From the NCBI GenBank assembly GCA_900546695.1, contig URDX01000001.1, positions 120,488 to 184,487 of the forward strand: a stretch of DNA of 64,000 nucleotides. Direction: 5' to 3'. The translations under genes and the position numbers were made by a program. Below, piece after piece: positions 44,818-53,772 of this stretch; the stretch's first letter is position 1, and each line of letters opens with the position of its first letter. Below the pieces are notes generated by a model. It was not told the origin of the DNA. It saw only the letters and a list, made by a program, of their open reading frames with translations, and ran no database searches. The stretch comes from an uncultured Eubacteriales bacterium. Lineage in GTDB: Bacteria; Bacillota; Clostridia; Oscillospirales; CAG-272.

Positions 44818-44930
44818 AAAAACGTCCTCAGGTAAATGTCTGTGCTCGCAAAGATTTCGCGTGAGTGTCTGTGCACGTGAGTGTCCGAGCGCGGCAATGC
44901 TTGTGCATGGCAACGCATGCATGCCTCGGC

Positions 44931-45749
44931 TCAGCGCTTGAGCCCCGCAAGTCGGCGAATGCAATAGCCCGCGATGAGCAAGCCCGCGACACTCGGCACA
45001 AACGAAACGGAAGCGGGAGTGCGGCTGCGTATGACGGGATCCTCGTCCGACCACAGCACGGGCACATCCGTAATGCCGCGGCGGCGCAGTTCTATCCGCA
45101 CGACCTTTGCGAGCGGGCAGACGCGGGTCTCGGAGATGTCGCCGATGCGAAAGCGGGTCGGGTCGAGCTTGTTGCCCGTGCCCATGGATGATATTACGGG
45201 AACGCCGAGCTCCTTTGCGGCGGCGATTATCGCAATCTTGCTCGCCGTGCAGTCGATGGCGTCGATGACAAAGCTCGGCGCATAGCCGCGCACAAGCTCG
45301 GGGATGTTCTCGGCGGTGGCAAAAACGTCGTATTCGGTCACCTCGAGCTCGGGATTGATGCTGCGCGCACGCTCTGCGGCAAGCTCGGTTTTCCGTCTGC
45401 CGACGGTCGACGCGGTCGCGATTATCTGGCGATTGAGATTCGAGGGCGAAACTACGTCGAAGTCAACGACTCCGACAGCGCCTACCCCCGCGCGGACAAG
45501 CGCCTCGAGCACATAGCCGCCCACCCCGCCGACGCCGAAAAGCAGCACCCGCGCGCCGCGAAGCCGCTCGGTCGCGTCGTCGCCTATCAGCGCGCGCTGA
45601 CGGTCGAGCATGCCCTCGCCCGAACGGTCGGCCTGACTCATTCGGGCAAGTCTGCCGCTGCCCGCGGCTGCGTTTTCACGCTCTGCCCCACCCGACCGTG
45701 CGGTCTGCGAGTCGGAGGTGCTTGCGATATTTTCTGTATTTGATGTCAT
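44931..45749 (-). CDS. tcdA: tRNA threonylcarbamoyladenosine dehydratase
   Basis: E1-like ATP-dependent enzyme that cyclises t6A to ct6A in tRNA. The 272-residue product has a ThiF/MoeB adenylation domain: the Rossmann motif LLFGVGGVGGYVLEALVRAG, the RQI of NLNRQIIATASTVGRRK, the DAIDCTASK segment, and a C-terminal VPSVAGLLIAGYCIRRLAG. The first 45 residues are variable and Ser/Asn-rich. ATG 45749 has AAGGAA. It is the first gene after repeat copy A4. Confidence 0.92.
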   Translation of the reverse strand: MTSNTENIASTSDSQTARSGGAERENAAAGSGRLARMSQADRSGEGMLDRQRALIGDDATERLRGARVLLFGVGGVGGYVLEALVRAGVGAVGVVDFDVVSPSNLNRQIIATASTVGRRKTELAAERARSINPELEVTEYDVFATAENIPELVRGYAPSFVIDAIDCTASKIAIIAAAKELGVPVISSMGTGNKLDPTRFRIGDISETRVCPLAKVVRIELRRRGITDVPVLWSDEDPVIRSRTPASVSFVPSVAGLLIAGYCIRRLAGLKR

Positions 45750-45904
45750 TTGAATGTTCCTTAATTTGTTGTGTTTGTGTATGGCTCCGCAACTGTGCGC
45801 AACAGCTTTGATTGTTCTGTCTGCGCTTTGTGCTCTGCATTTTTCAGCCGCGCCGAGAGTTTTTTCGGTCTGCACTTTTTCGGTCTGCGCTTTTTCAGCC
45901 TCCA

Positions 45905-46119
45905 CGAAAACGGGGAGAGATAAAAAAGATGCAGAAGCGTCGAAAATCGTCACGTCGCCGTACAAGCGTACGGCAGAGGCGATTTTCGGCGGTAGAAAAA
46001 GCGGATAATAATTTCCTTGGAGAAATCCGATAGGATTTCATCATCTTTCCTTGTATTTGTGCCGAATAAAAGCTCAAATCAAACTCTTATCCGCTTTTTC
46101 GGTCTGCGCTTTTTTAGCC
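45905..46119 (-). repeat. dispersed repeat family A, copy 4
   Basis: It starts within the last codon of the transglutaminase-like gene: GGCTAAAAAAGCGCAGACCG contains that gene's stop TAA. In order: hairpin GAAATCC-TATC-GGATTTC, a second stem region GCCGTACGCTTGTACGGC, then GTTTTCGACGCTTCTGCATC and TATCTCTCCCCG. Relative to the other copies the main hairpin has a G-C to A-T exchange on both arms. Most of the 364-bp gap is this element. Confidence 0.75.
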
Positions 46120-46842
46120 GACACGTTCGGCATAGGGAAAGCTGCCGTAGGCAGCCATCCCCAGCTGCCCGTCCGCCCAACCGAGCTGCCCATCCATATA
46201 TACCTCCACCCACTGATGCGTATAGAGGTTCTCATTCACATGCGTCCACGAATACCCCATGCATTCGAGCAGCATTCCGAGCGCTCGGGTCGCGCCCGCG
46301 CAGGAATACTCTCCCTTAACGAACACCCCGTAGGCGGTCGCGTAGTACTCTCCGTCCATCGTGTACATCGCGCGGCTGCAATAATCCGCAACGACAGCAG
46401 CCGCCATCGACACACGCTCGAGGTCGGTACCGCCCGTTATTGAAGCGGCAATCTCCTCCGCTACGGCGCGCGCCTTCGCTTCCCTTTTCTCGGCACGATA
46501 CCCCGCCGGGTCAACAAGCTCGCGCGGTAGAGGTATTACCTCTACTACCAACTCGGTAGTCTCGGGTTCCTGCGGCTCGTATTCGGGCTCGGGAATAGGC
46601 GCGGCAGTCTCGGGCTCCGTCTCGGGCACAGGCTCGGTGGCGGGCTCTGAAACCGTTCCGAGCTCCTGGTCTCCCGCGGCAGACTCTGCACTGCAAAGCA
46701 GCTCTGCGGCAGCGCTCTCCGTTTCGGGCAGGGCAGCCGAATCACGGCGGTTCAGCGCCAATGCGGCAGTCACCGCAGCGGCAGCGACTGCACAGACCGC
46801 GACCGACGCAATTATTATTGTTCGTTTCAAGCTTGTTTTCAT
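46114..46842 (-). CDS. membrane-anchored transglutaminase-like protein
   Basis: The 242-residue product has one N-terminal membrane anchor (about 8-30), a Glu/Pro/Thr-rich linker (about 36-100) and a compact transglutaminase-like domain with apparent catalytic triad: Cys in EYSCAGATRAL, His in NLYTHQWVEVYMDGQ, Asp in GWADGQLG. Such domains act as cysteine proteases or peptide cross-linkers on the cell surface. ATG 46842 with GGAGTGTT is preferred to a start 3 codons upstream. The stop codon TAA is supplied by repeat copy A4, so the original C-terminus may be altered. Confidence 0.85.
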   Translation of the reverse strand: MKTSLKRTIIIASVAVCAVAAAAVTAALALNRRDSAALPETESAAAELLCSAESAAGDQELGTVSEPATEPVPETEPETAAPIPEPEYEPQEPETTELVVEVIPLPRELVDPAGYRAEKREAKARAVAEEIAASITGGTDLERVSMAAAVVADYCSRAMYTMDGEYYATAYGVFVKGEYSCAGATRALGMLLECMGYSWTHVNENLYTHQWVEVYMDGQLGWADGQLGMAAYGSFPYAERVG

Positions 46843-46946
46843 AGATAACACTCCGATGTCAGCAGTTATTACGGCACTGCATATAAGTCAATATACGGTA
46901 TTCGACGCTCTTTAATCCCCCGCGAAACGGCGAGAAACAAAAGCGT

Positions 46947-47393
46947 TTATTTGCAAGTCTGATTATCCTGAAAATCAGTTATACTCATTTGTCTTTGATT
47001 TTTCGGTTCGGACGGTTTTAGTCTCACCATAGATTCATGCTTTTCATAGTAACCGATAAGTTTTCCGTCGGGCGCGCGCAGCGCGACCATATAAACATCC
47101 GCATTCTCGCGGTCGATATGCGTCTCAAGCACGCTGTTATTCTCGCTGCTCTCTCCGAACCATGCAAGAATACGCCCGATAATCTCGCGCGTTGCGGGAG
47201 CATGGCAATCGAGCAGGCTTCTGCCGACAAGTGCAGCGCCGCCGCGCTTTTCATAGCGGCGCACCGCCGTCGGATTCATGTATACGATGGTATGGTCAAG
47301 CGTGCAGATGACTACGGGCTCGCCGTCGGAGTCGATGACCGCGCGGAAGAGCTCGGAGAGCTGAAGAGCGGGGGAGGGTTCGTTTGTCGGCAT
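46947..47393 (-). CDS. single-domain PAS protein
   Basis: A 148-residue protein made almost only of a PAS fold (about 10-115: AVIDSDGEPVVICTLDHTIVYMNPTA, split here for length, then GRSLLDCH and ENADVYMVALRAPDGKLIGYY). No kinase, cyclase or DNA-binding part follows. Stand-alone PAS proteins act as sensory or interaction modules with ligands such as flavin, heme or small metabolites; no specific cofactor residue is evident. ATG 47393 has GAAAGGGG upstream. It sits between the transglutaminase-like gene and proA. Confidence 0.75.
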   Translation of the reverse strand: MPTNEPSPALQLSELFRAVIDSDGEPVVICTLDHTIVYMNPTAVRRYEKRGGAALVGRSLLDCHAPATREIIGRILAWFGESSENNSVLETHIDRENADVYMVALRAPDGKLIGYYEKHESMVRLKPSEPKNQRQMSITDFQDNQTCK

Positions 47394-47537
47394 ATTATTT
47401 CCCCTTTCAAATCGAAGCCCCGCCGATGCGATACTGCGGGGCACGGCGTTCGGTGGGGTTCTGCGTCGGCGTGTCGTACATTGCCGCGCAGCAGCGTTGC
47501 AGCGGGGCGGGCGTGCCGAAATTATGTTTTTGTGAGT

Positions 47538-48788
47538 TTATCTTACCTGTCCGTCGCCGGTGATTAGGAATTTTACCGTAGTGAGCGCGTCAAGCCCCAT
47601 CGGACCGCGCGCGTGCAGCTTCTGCGTCGAGATGCCTATCTCCGCGCCGAGACCGAACTCGCCGCCGTCGGTAAAGCGAGTCGAGGCATTGACGTATACC
47701 GCTGCGGCGTCGATGCTGCGCTGAAAGCAGCGCGCCGCGCCGAGGTCGCGGGTGATTATCGCCTCGCTGTGACCTGTCGAATAGCGGCGAATATGCTCAA
47801 CCGCCTCTTCTATCGACGGAACAACGCGGACGGCGATAATATAATCGTCATACTCGGTCGCCCAATCCTCTTCGGTCGCGGGAACCGCCCCGATAACGGT
47901 GCATGTGCGCTCGTCGCCTCTTATCTCGGTGCCGCTCTCCGCCATCGCCTCGGCAAAGCGCGGAAGAAATTCCGCCGCGACCGACTCGTGCACAAGCAGC
48001 GTCTCTATCGCATTGCAGACCGACGGGCGGGAGGTCTTGGCATTTACCGCGACGCGGAGCGCCATGTCAAGGTCAGCCGACGCATCGACATAGAGGTGGC
48101 AGTTGCCCGCGCCCGTTTCAATGACGGGAACGCTCGCATTCTCGACCACCGAACGGATAAGTCCCTTTCCGCCGCGCGGAATAAGAACGTCGACAAGCCC
48201 GCGCATGCCCATAAGCTCGGTCGTTCCCCGACGAGAGGTGTCGTCTATCAGGCAGACGGCATTCGCGTCGATTCCGAGCCCGTCGAGCGCATCGCGCATG
48301 ATACGGACGAGGATACGATTTGTGCGGATGGCTTCCTTTCCGCCGCGGAGCACGACCGCATTGCCGCTTTTCAGGCAGAGCGCAGCCGCATCTACGGTGA
48401 CGTTCGGACGCGACTCGTAGATGATGGCGACCACCCCGAGCGGCACGCGCACGCGGGTGATCTCGAGTCCGTTCGGACGGGTAATGCGCTCGCCCGAGCC
48501 GAGCGGATCGCCGAGCATGACCGTCTCACGCAGCGCGGAGCAGATACCCCCGATACGCTCGGGAGTGAGAGCAAGGCGGTCGAGCATTGCTGCCGACAGC
48601 CCCGATTCCCTGCCCGCGGCAAGGTCGGCGGCGTTTTCCTCGAGAATTGCGGCGGACTCCGCATCGAGTGCGGCAGCTATCGCCTCAAGCGCGGCGTTGC
48701 GCTCTTTGCCCGAGAGAAGGGCAAGCGAGCGAGATGCTTCTCTCGCACCGAAGCAGATGCTTTTTACGTATTCATGCATGTCTGTCAT
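47538..48788 (-). CDS. proA: glutamate-5-semialdehyde dehydrogenase
   Basis: Second step of proline synthesis: reduces gamma-glutamyl phosphate to glutamate semialdehyde. The 416-residue product has normal length, the substrate loop RGGKGLIRSVVENASVPVIETG, and the catalytic cysteine in SRPSVCNAIETLLVH. proB and proC are not nearby. ATG 48788 with GGGAGGACACA. In its 3' direction come the PAS and transglutaminase-like genes. Confidence 0.97.
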   Translation of the reverse strand: MTDMHEYVKSICFGAREASRSLALLSGKERNAALEAIAAALDAESAAILEENAADLAAGRESGLSAAMLDRLALTPERIGGICSALRETVMLGDPLGSGERITRPNGLEITRVRVPLGVVAIIYESRPNVTVDAAALCLKSGNAVVLRGGKEAIRTNRILVRIMRDALDGLGIDANAVCLIDDTSRRGTTELMGMRGLVDVLIPRGGKGLIRSVVENASVPVIETGAGNCHLYVDASADLDMALRVAVNAKTSRPSVCNAIETLLVHESVAAEFLPRFAEAMAESGTEIRGDERTCTVIGAVPATEEDWATEYDDYIIAVRVVPSIEEAVEHIRRYSTGHSEAIITRDLGAARCFQRSIDAAAVYVNASTRFTDGGEFGLGAEIGISTQKLHARGPMGLDALTTVKFLITGDGQVR

Positions 48789-48904
48789 TGTGTCCTCCCG
48801 GATGTGTCGAATCGGTTGGGGGATGGGGTGTGTGCGTGGATTTAGGTGTATCGTCGGTTCAAATGATTTTCTTCACGTAGGCGATAAAAGGGAACGCTGC
48901 TATC

Positions 48905-49207
48905 ACTACGAATTCAGGTAAATCAAACCTTTAGCCGCTTTTCTTTGATTGCGCAGGCGCAAAGAAAAGCTCCAAAAGAAACGCCGCTCTGTGGGGCGCT
49001 GCCCCACCCCCCGCGACCTTTGAAAAGGTCGACGAAACTTTTAAACTGTCTGAACCTTAGTTAGTGCGCGGCGGGCGAAACTATCAGTCAGCATTCGCCT
49101 CAGCCCCTCTGCCCAAGAAAAAAGTCCTCAGTTACAAAGTTTTCGCCAGGCCTTTTTCAAAAGGCCGCGTACTCCTTCCGCGTTTCCCTTTGCCGCGTAC
49201 CCCGCGC
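48905..49207 (-). repeat. dispersed repeat family B, copy 1
   Basis: Begins directly after the aminotransferase stop, on that gene's strand: GGGTACGCGG repeats, hairpin GGCCTTTTGAAAAAGGCC (49149-49166), GGCGAAAACTTTGTAACTGAG, GGGCAGAGGGGC, TAGTTTCGCCCGC, then the hairpins GACCTTTTCAAAGGTC and GTGGGGCAGCGCCCCAC, GGCGTTTCTTTTGGAGC, and a tail GATTTACCTGAATTCGTAG. It occupies most of the 419-bp gap between the aminotransferase and proA genes. Confidence 0.85.
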
Positions 49208-50479
49208 TCAGGCGAGTTTTTCGAGAGCGGCGAGCTTTACGCAGACGCAGAGCACGGAAGCGGCGACAGCCATTTCCTCTGCGGTCGGAAAGGTCGGTGC
49301 GATGCGGAGGTTACGGTCGCGGGGGTCGTTCTTATAGGGGAAGGTTGCGCCGACATCGGTCAGCGTCACGCCCGCACCCGCGCAGAGCTCAAACACGCGC
49401 TTAGCGCAGCCGTCCATAACGTTCAGGCTGAGGAAGTAACCGCCGATAGGCTTTGTCCAGTCGGCAATGCCCTTGCCGCTGAGCTCGCGGTCGAAGGTCG
49501 AAAGAACCGCCTCAAACTTAGGACGGATTATTGCCGCATGCTTCTTCATGTGCTCGCGGATACCGTCGGCAGAGCCGAAGAACTTAACGTGACGCATCAT
49601 GTTAAGCTTGTCGTAACCGATGGTCTGATAGGTCATCTTAGACTTAGTGAAGGCGATATTGCGGTCGGAAGCCGCCATTACGGCAACGCCGGAGCCGGGG
49701 AAGGTTATCTTTGAGGTCGATGTGAAGATGAGGAAATGATCGAGCGTTCCGCATTTTTCCGCCTCGTCGAAGATATTCAGCAGCTGATCGTCCTCCTCGC
49801 TGAACGAGTGAACGATGTATGCCTCGTCCCAGAACACGCGGAAATCGGGCGCAGCGGGAGCGAGACGTGCAAAGCGGCGGACGGTCTCGTCGGAATACGT
49901 GATTCCGTCGGGGTTCGAGTATTTCGGCACGCACCACATGCCCTTGACGCTCGGGTCACGGACAAGCTGCTCGACGGCGTCCATATCGGGTCCCTCGGGT
50001 GTCATATCGACGTTAACGAGCTCGACCCCGAGTGCTTCGCAGATAGCGAAATGGCGGTCATAGCCGGGCACAGCGCAGATGAACTTAATGTTTTCCTCAT
50101 GCGACCACGGCTTCTCAACGCCGACAGCGCCGTAGAGCATCAGTCTTGCGAGCTCGTCGTACATGATGTTGAGCGAGGAGTTACCCGCAACGATGATATT
50201 AGCGGAGGGGATTCCGAGAATATCCGAGAAGATACGCTTAGCCTCGGGGATTCCGTCAAGCACGCCGTAGTTGCGGCAGTCAAAGCCCGTCTCTGTGAAG
50301 CAGTCTGCCGCACTCGACATGATTCCGAGCATACCCTCGGAGAGTGCGAGCTGAGCTGCGCTCGGCTTACCTCTCGACATGTCGAGCTTGAGCCCCTGAG
50401 CCGCATAGCTCTCGTACTCCGCACGTACCTTTGCAAGCTCCGCCGCCCGCTCTTCCGCTGTCATTTCAGTATAGTTCAT
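49208..50479 (-). CDS. aspartate aminotransferase-type PLP enzyme (subgroup Ic)
   Basis: Transaminase of fold type I. The 423-residue product has the PLP lysine in SKITFPGSGVA, the phosphate-binding tyrosine and Asn-Pro in PKYSNPDGITYSDE, and WDEAYIVHSF as aspartate motif. The pattern LKLDMSRGKP near the N-terminus and the long middle region match the group that includes Corynebacterium AspT. ATG 50479 has GGAGAAAACGGC upstream. Substrate likely aspartate/2-oxoglutarate (family inference). Confidence 0.9.
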   Translation of the reverse strand: MNYTEMTAEERAAELAKVRAEYESYAAQGLKLDMSRGKPSAAQLALSEGMLGIMSSAADCFTETGFDCRNYGVLDGIPEAKRIFSDILGIPSANIIVAGNSSLNIMYDELARLMLYGAVGVEKPWSHEENIKFICAVPGYDRHFAICEALGVELVNVDMTPEGPDMDAVEQLVRDPSVKGMWCVPKYSNPDGITYSDETVRRFARLAPAAPDFRVFWDEAYIVHSFSEEDDQLLNIFDEAEKCGTLDHFLIFTSTSKITFPGSGVAVMAASDRNIAFTKSKMTYQTIGYDKLNMMRHVKFFGSADGIREHMKKHAAIIRPKFEAVLSTFDRELSGKGIADWTKPIGGYFLSLNVMDGCAKRVFELCAGAGVTLTDVGATFPYKNDPRDRNLRIAPTFPTAEEMAVAASVLCVCVKLAALEKLA

Positions 50480-50599
50480 TGCCGTTTTCTCCTTGCCCGA
50501 GCAGGTTCCGTCCTGCTCATTTTGTGTATATGTTGATTATAAAGAGATTTTGATTTTTGCCGATGGGGGTGAATTTTGATAGAATCGGGGCGATAATGC

Positions 50600-50873
50600 A
50601 AAGCGCAGTGAGCAGCGCGTGGCGTTGTTCCAAAGCTCCAAAAGAAACGCCGCACCGCATAAAGGCTCTGCCTTTATGCGCGACCCATTGAAAAGGTCGA
50701 CAAACTTTTAAACTGTCTAATCTTCAGTTGGTGCGCAGCGGGCAAAACTATCAGTCGGCAATCATCTCAGCCCCTCTGCCCGAGAAAAGCCCCTCAGTCA
50801 CAAAGTTTTCGCCAGGCCTTTTTCAAAAGGCCGCGTTCCCCTCTTCGCGTTCCCCTCTTCGCGTTCCTCGTGC
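50600..50873 (-). repeat. dispersed repeat family B, copy 2
   Basis: Begins 4 bp after the asnS stop on its strand: GGAACGCG and GAGGGGAACGCG repeats, hairpin GGCCTTTTGAAAAAGGCC (50816-50833), GGCGAAAACTTTGTGACTGAG, then GACCTTTTCAATGGGTC and the variant hairpin GCATAAAGGCAGAGCCTTTATGC (in place of GGGGCAGCGCCCC), then GGCGTTTCTTTTGGAGC. It fills the gap between asnS and the aminotransferase gene. Confidence 0.85.
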
Positions 50874-52268
50874 TTAGAACTCTGCGCTGCCCGTAGTGCG
50901 CGGGAAGGACTCAACGTCGCGGATATTGCCGACACCGGTGACGTACATAATAAGTCGCTCGAAACCGAGACCGAAGCCTGCGTGCTTAGTGCCGCCGTAC
51001 TTGCGCAGCTCGAGGTACCACCAGTAGTCCTCCTTCTTGAGTCCGAACTTATCGAGAGCGCGCTCGAGATAATCGAGGCGTTCCTCTCTCTGCGAGCCGC
51101 CGATGAGCTCGCCGACGCCCGGAACGAGCAGGTCCATTGCCGCGACCGTCTCGCCGTCGTCGTTCAGGCGCATATAGAACGCCTTGATATCGCGGGGCCA
51201 ATCGGTGACGAACACGGGTCTGCCGTAGACCTTTTCGGTAAGATATCTCTCGTGCTCGGTCTGGAGGTCCATGCCCCATTCAACGGGATATTCAAACTTT
51301 TCGCCGCTCTTCTTAAGCAGCTCGACCGCCTCAGCGTACTTAACTCTGCCGAAATCGCTGCCGATGATATTTTCAAAGCGCGAGAGCAGCGTCTTATCAA
51401 CGCGCTCATTAAAGAACTCAAGCTCCGCGCGACAGTTCTTCATAAGGTGACGGATGATGTACTTAAGCATATCCTCTGCGAGCTGCATATCGTCCTCAAG
51501 ATCGGCGAATGCAATCTCGGGCTCCATCATCCAGAACTCAGCGGCATGGCGGGCGGTGTTCGACTTTTCCGCGCGGAAGGTCGGACCGAAGGTATAGACG
51601 TTCGCATACGCCATAGCGTAGGTCTCGGCGCTGAGCTGACCCGAAACGGTGAGGTTTGTCGACTTACCGAAAAAGTCCTTTGAGAAGTCGACCTTGCCGT
51701 CCTCCGTGCGCGGCGGATTGTCGATATCGAGTGTGGTAATGCGGAACATCTCGCCCGCGCCCTCGCAGTCGCTGCCCGTGATTATCGGGGTATGAACGTA
51801 AACGAAGCCGCGCTCATGGAAGAAGCTGTGAATAGCAAACGCCGCCTCGCTGCGCACGCGGAACACCGCGCTGAAAAGGTTGGTGCGGGCGCGCAGATGT
51901 GCCTGAGTGCGAAGGAACTCCATCGAGTGTCCCTTCTTCTGCAGCGGGTAATCGGGGGTAGACGTGCCCTCCACCTCGACCGCGTCAGCCTTGAGCTCGA
52001 ACGGCTGCTTTGCCTCGGGAGTAAGGGTAAAAATTCCGCGGCATACGACGGCGGCGCCGACATTCTGTCCGGCTATCTCCGCGTAATTATCCATCTTTTC
52101 CGCCTCTATGACCACCTGCAGACAGCTGAAATAGCTGCCGTCATTCAGCGTAATGAAGCCGAATGCGTTGCTCGCGCGCAGCGAGCGGCACCAGCCTGCC
52201 ACAGTGATCCTCTGACCCGCGAATTTTTCCGGGGTCTCGTATAGTTCTCTGACGGTGATTCTCTTCAT
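50874..52268 (-). CDS. asnS: asparagine--tRNA ligase
   Basis: Class IIb synthetase charging tRNA-Asn. The 464-residue product has an N-terminal OB-fold ([20 protein letters not shown]), motif 2 ([27 protein letters not shown], split) and motif 3 [15 protein letters not shown] 52268 begins [18 protein letters not shown] with GGAAAGGAAAGACTGAG upstream; a longer in-frame start 53 codons upstream is leader sequence. No T-box motif (no specifier or GGTGG element) is seen in the 75-nt leader. Confidence 0.97.
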   Translation of the reverse strand: MKRITVRELYETPEKFAGQRITVAGWCRSLRASNAFGFITLNDGSYFSCLQVVIEAEKMDNYAEIAGQNVGAAVVCRGIFTLTPEAKQPFELKADAVEVEGTSTPDYPLQKKGHSMEFLRTQAHLRARTNLFSAVFRVRSEAAFAIHSFFHERGFVYVHTPIITGSDCEGAGEMFRITTLDIDNPPRTEDGKVDFSKDFFGKSTNLTVSGQLSAETYAMAYANVYTFGPTFRAEKSNTARHAAEFWMMEPEIAFADLEDDMQLAEDMLKYIIRHLMKNCRAELEFFNERVDKTLLSRFENIIGSDFGRVKYAEAVELLKKSGEKFEYPVEWGMDLQTEHERYLTEKVYGRPVFVTDWPRDIKAFYMRLNDDGETVAAMDLLVPGVGELIGGSQREERLDYLERALDKFGLKKEDYWWYLELRKYGGTKHAGFGLGFERLIMYVTGVGNIRDVESFPRTTGSAEF

Positions 52269-52341
52269 CTCAGTCTTTCCTTTCCCGTATTTCGATGCCC
52301 GCGCGGATGCCGGCGGGCAAATACTCATCAATAATAAATTA

Positions 52342-52370
52342 AGTATATCATAAAAAGAGTCGTTATGCAA
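52342..52370 (-). promoter_or_regulatory. promoter of asnS
   Basis: TTGCAT (52370-52365) and TATACT (52347-52342) on the minus strand are 17 bp apart, about 75 bp before ATG. Confidence 0.65.
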
Positions 52371-52511
52371 TAACAAATAATTAAATTTTCGGCGCTCTGC
52401 GCCCCATTTTCGCAGGATTGCACGCAAAAAATTGCATTTTTCGCATTTTCAGAGCCTTTCAGGACGCAAAAATGAATTTTCGTCGCGGCTCGGAAGCACC
52501 GCAAATTCCGC

Positions 52512-52540
52512 TTTACAACTCTGGCAAAGTGTGATATACT
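52512..52540 (+). promoter_or_regulatory. promoter of the esterase gene
   Basis: TTTACA (52512-52517) and TATACT (52535-52540) are 17 bp apart; ATG is 75 bp later. Divergent to the asnS promoter; nothing else is seen in this 345-bp gap. Confidence 0.65.
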
Positions 52541-52614
52541 TCAAAAAACGTCGTATCGCGCGCAGCGCGGCGGACAGAAGATCAAATTACGCTAAACGAA
52601 ACGGAGAAAGAAAG

Positions 52615-53439
52615 ATGACAGAAAGATGCGAAAAAGACATTCCTCTGTGGGAGCAAGGCGCCCCCCTATTTGACGAGAGCCGCGGTCAGCCGCAGCCGTC
52701 ACTCACCCCGTATCTGCACGAGGGCGGCGGCGCAAGAGGCTGCGTTATCGTGTGCCCCGGCGGAGCGTACATGGACCGTTCTGAGTGCGAGAGCGGCTGC
52801 ATCGCGCGGATGTACCGCGACGCGGGCTTTAACGCCTTTGTGCTCAACTACCGCATACGCCCGTATAAGTACCCCACTCAGCTGCTCGACATAACCCGCG
52901 CCGTGCGCGTCGTGCGCTATAACGCGGAGCGGTGGGGGATAGACCGGACGCACATCGCGATAACCGGCTTTTCCGCAGGCGGTCACCTCTGCGTGATGGG
53001 CACCGAGCTGTTTGACGGCGGGCTCGGCGACGCCGCTGCGGATGACATCGACCGCGTCAGCTCGCGCCCCGACGCGGGGATACTCTGCTACCCCGTCGTT
53101 TCGTTTCTCGAATACGTAAATGAGGGCACGCGCGACACCCTGCTCGGCGATTCCCCCGACCCCGAGCTGCTGCGCCGCCTCTCGGGCGAGGAAAATGTCC
53201 CGGACGATATGCCGCCCATCTTCATGTGGCACACCTCGGACGACGAGGTCGTACCGGTTGAAAACAGCCTCCGCCTCGCGCTCGCGCTGCGCAAAAAGGA
53301 GATACCCTTCGAGCTGCACGTGTTCCCGCACGGCTACCACGGACTCGGTCTCGCCGAAAGCCAGCCCGACGCGGCGCAGTGGACAACGCTCGCATGCAAC
53401 TGGCTGAAAACGCTCGGCTTCCCGACCGCAGATAATTAA
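52615..53439 (+). CDS. alpha/beta-hydrolase, acetyl-esterase/xylan esterase-like
   Basis: Serine hydrolase, likely deacetylating sugars or oligosaccharides. The 274-residue product has the oxyanion PGGAYMDRS, nucleophile in TGFSAGGHL, acid in HTSDDEVVP and histidine in PHGYHGLGL, as in BD-FAE/Axe-type esterases. No signal peptide, so cytoplasmic action on imported oligosaccharides is likely. ATG 52615 has ACGGAGAAAGAAAG upstream. Confidence 0.9.
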   Translation: MTERCEKDIPLWEQGAPLFDESRGQPQPSLTPYLHEGGGARGCVIVCPGGAYMDRSECESGCIARMYRDAGFNAFVLNYRIRPYKYPTQLLDITRAVRVVRYNAERWGIDRTHIAITGFSAGGHLCVMGTELFDGGLGDAAADDIDRVSSRPDAGILCYPVVSFLEYVNEGTRDTLLGDSPDPELLRRLSGEENVPDDMPPIFMWHTSDDEVVPVENSLRLALALRKKEIPFELHVFPHGYHGLGLAESQPDAAQWTTLACNWLKTLGFPTADN

Positions 53440-53473
53440 AAGCGTATCTGCAAAACCGAATTTTCATGTGTAT

Positions 53474-53517
53474 GCCTCTCATATCGAACCGCTGTATGGC
53501 TCAATATGAGAGGCTTT
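53474..53517 (+). terminator. terminator of the esterase gene
   Basis: GCCTCTCATAT pairs with ATATGAGAGGC around 19 bases, followed by TTT. Confidence 0.7.
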
Positions 53518-53559
53518 CGTGCATAATTGACATTTTATACATTTATTATAACAATTTCA

Positions 53560-53588
53560 TTGACATACGAACCGAATTATGTTACAAT
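53560..53588 (+). promoter_or_regulatory. promoter of the BtrH-like/ABC operon
   Basis: TTGACA (53560-53565) and TACAAT (53583-53588) are 17 bp apart. A 180-nt leader follows before the first large gene. A second TTGACA lies at 53527 without a good -10. Confidence 0.7.
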
Positions 53589-53667
53589 TTATCCGTAGGC
53601 ATAGCTTTTCGGAAATATTGACCGTAGGATGAACTGAGCCGCCGTCATCGGCATCGAAGAACGAGCA

Positions 53668-53715
53668 ATGAATGTATCATCAAAAAAAGCGGCATACGCA
53701 GCATCCGCGGCATAG
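53668..53715 (+). CDS. 15-codon leader ORF (possible)
   Basis: ATG 53668 opens a frame MNVSSKKAAYAASAA and stops at TAG 53713-53715, seven of fifteen residues alanine. It ends inside a stem-loop that is followed by a T run, the layout of a transcription attenuator. The ribosome site (GAACGAG) is weak. It could also be chance. Confidence 0.3.
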   Translation: MNVSSKKAAYAASAA

Positions 53716-53755
53716 CGCACACAGGTGTACTGTGCCGTTTTTTATTTTTTAAACG
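53706..53755 (+). terminator. attenuator-like hairpin in the operon leader
   Basis: CGGCATAG (53709) can pair with CTGTGCCG (53730) around an ACACAGGTGT inner stem, followed by TTTTTTATTTTTT. It is located after the promoter and before the first large ORF, so it probably controls readthrough. Confidence 0.5.
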
Positions 53756-53772
53756 ACTGCGAGAACAATACC

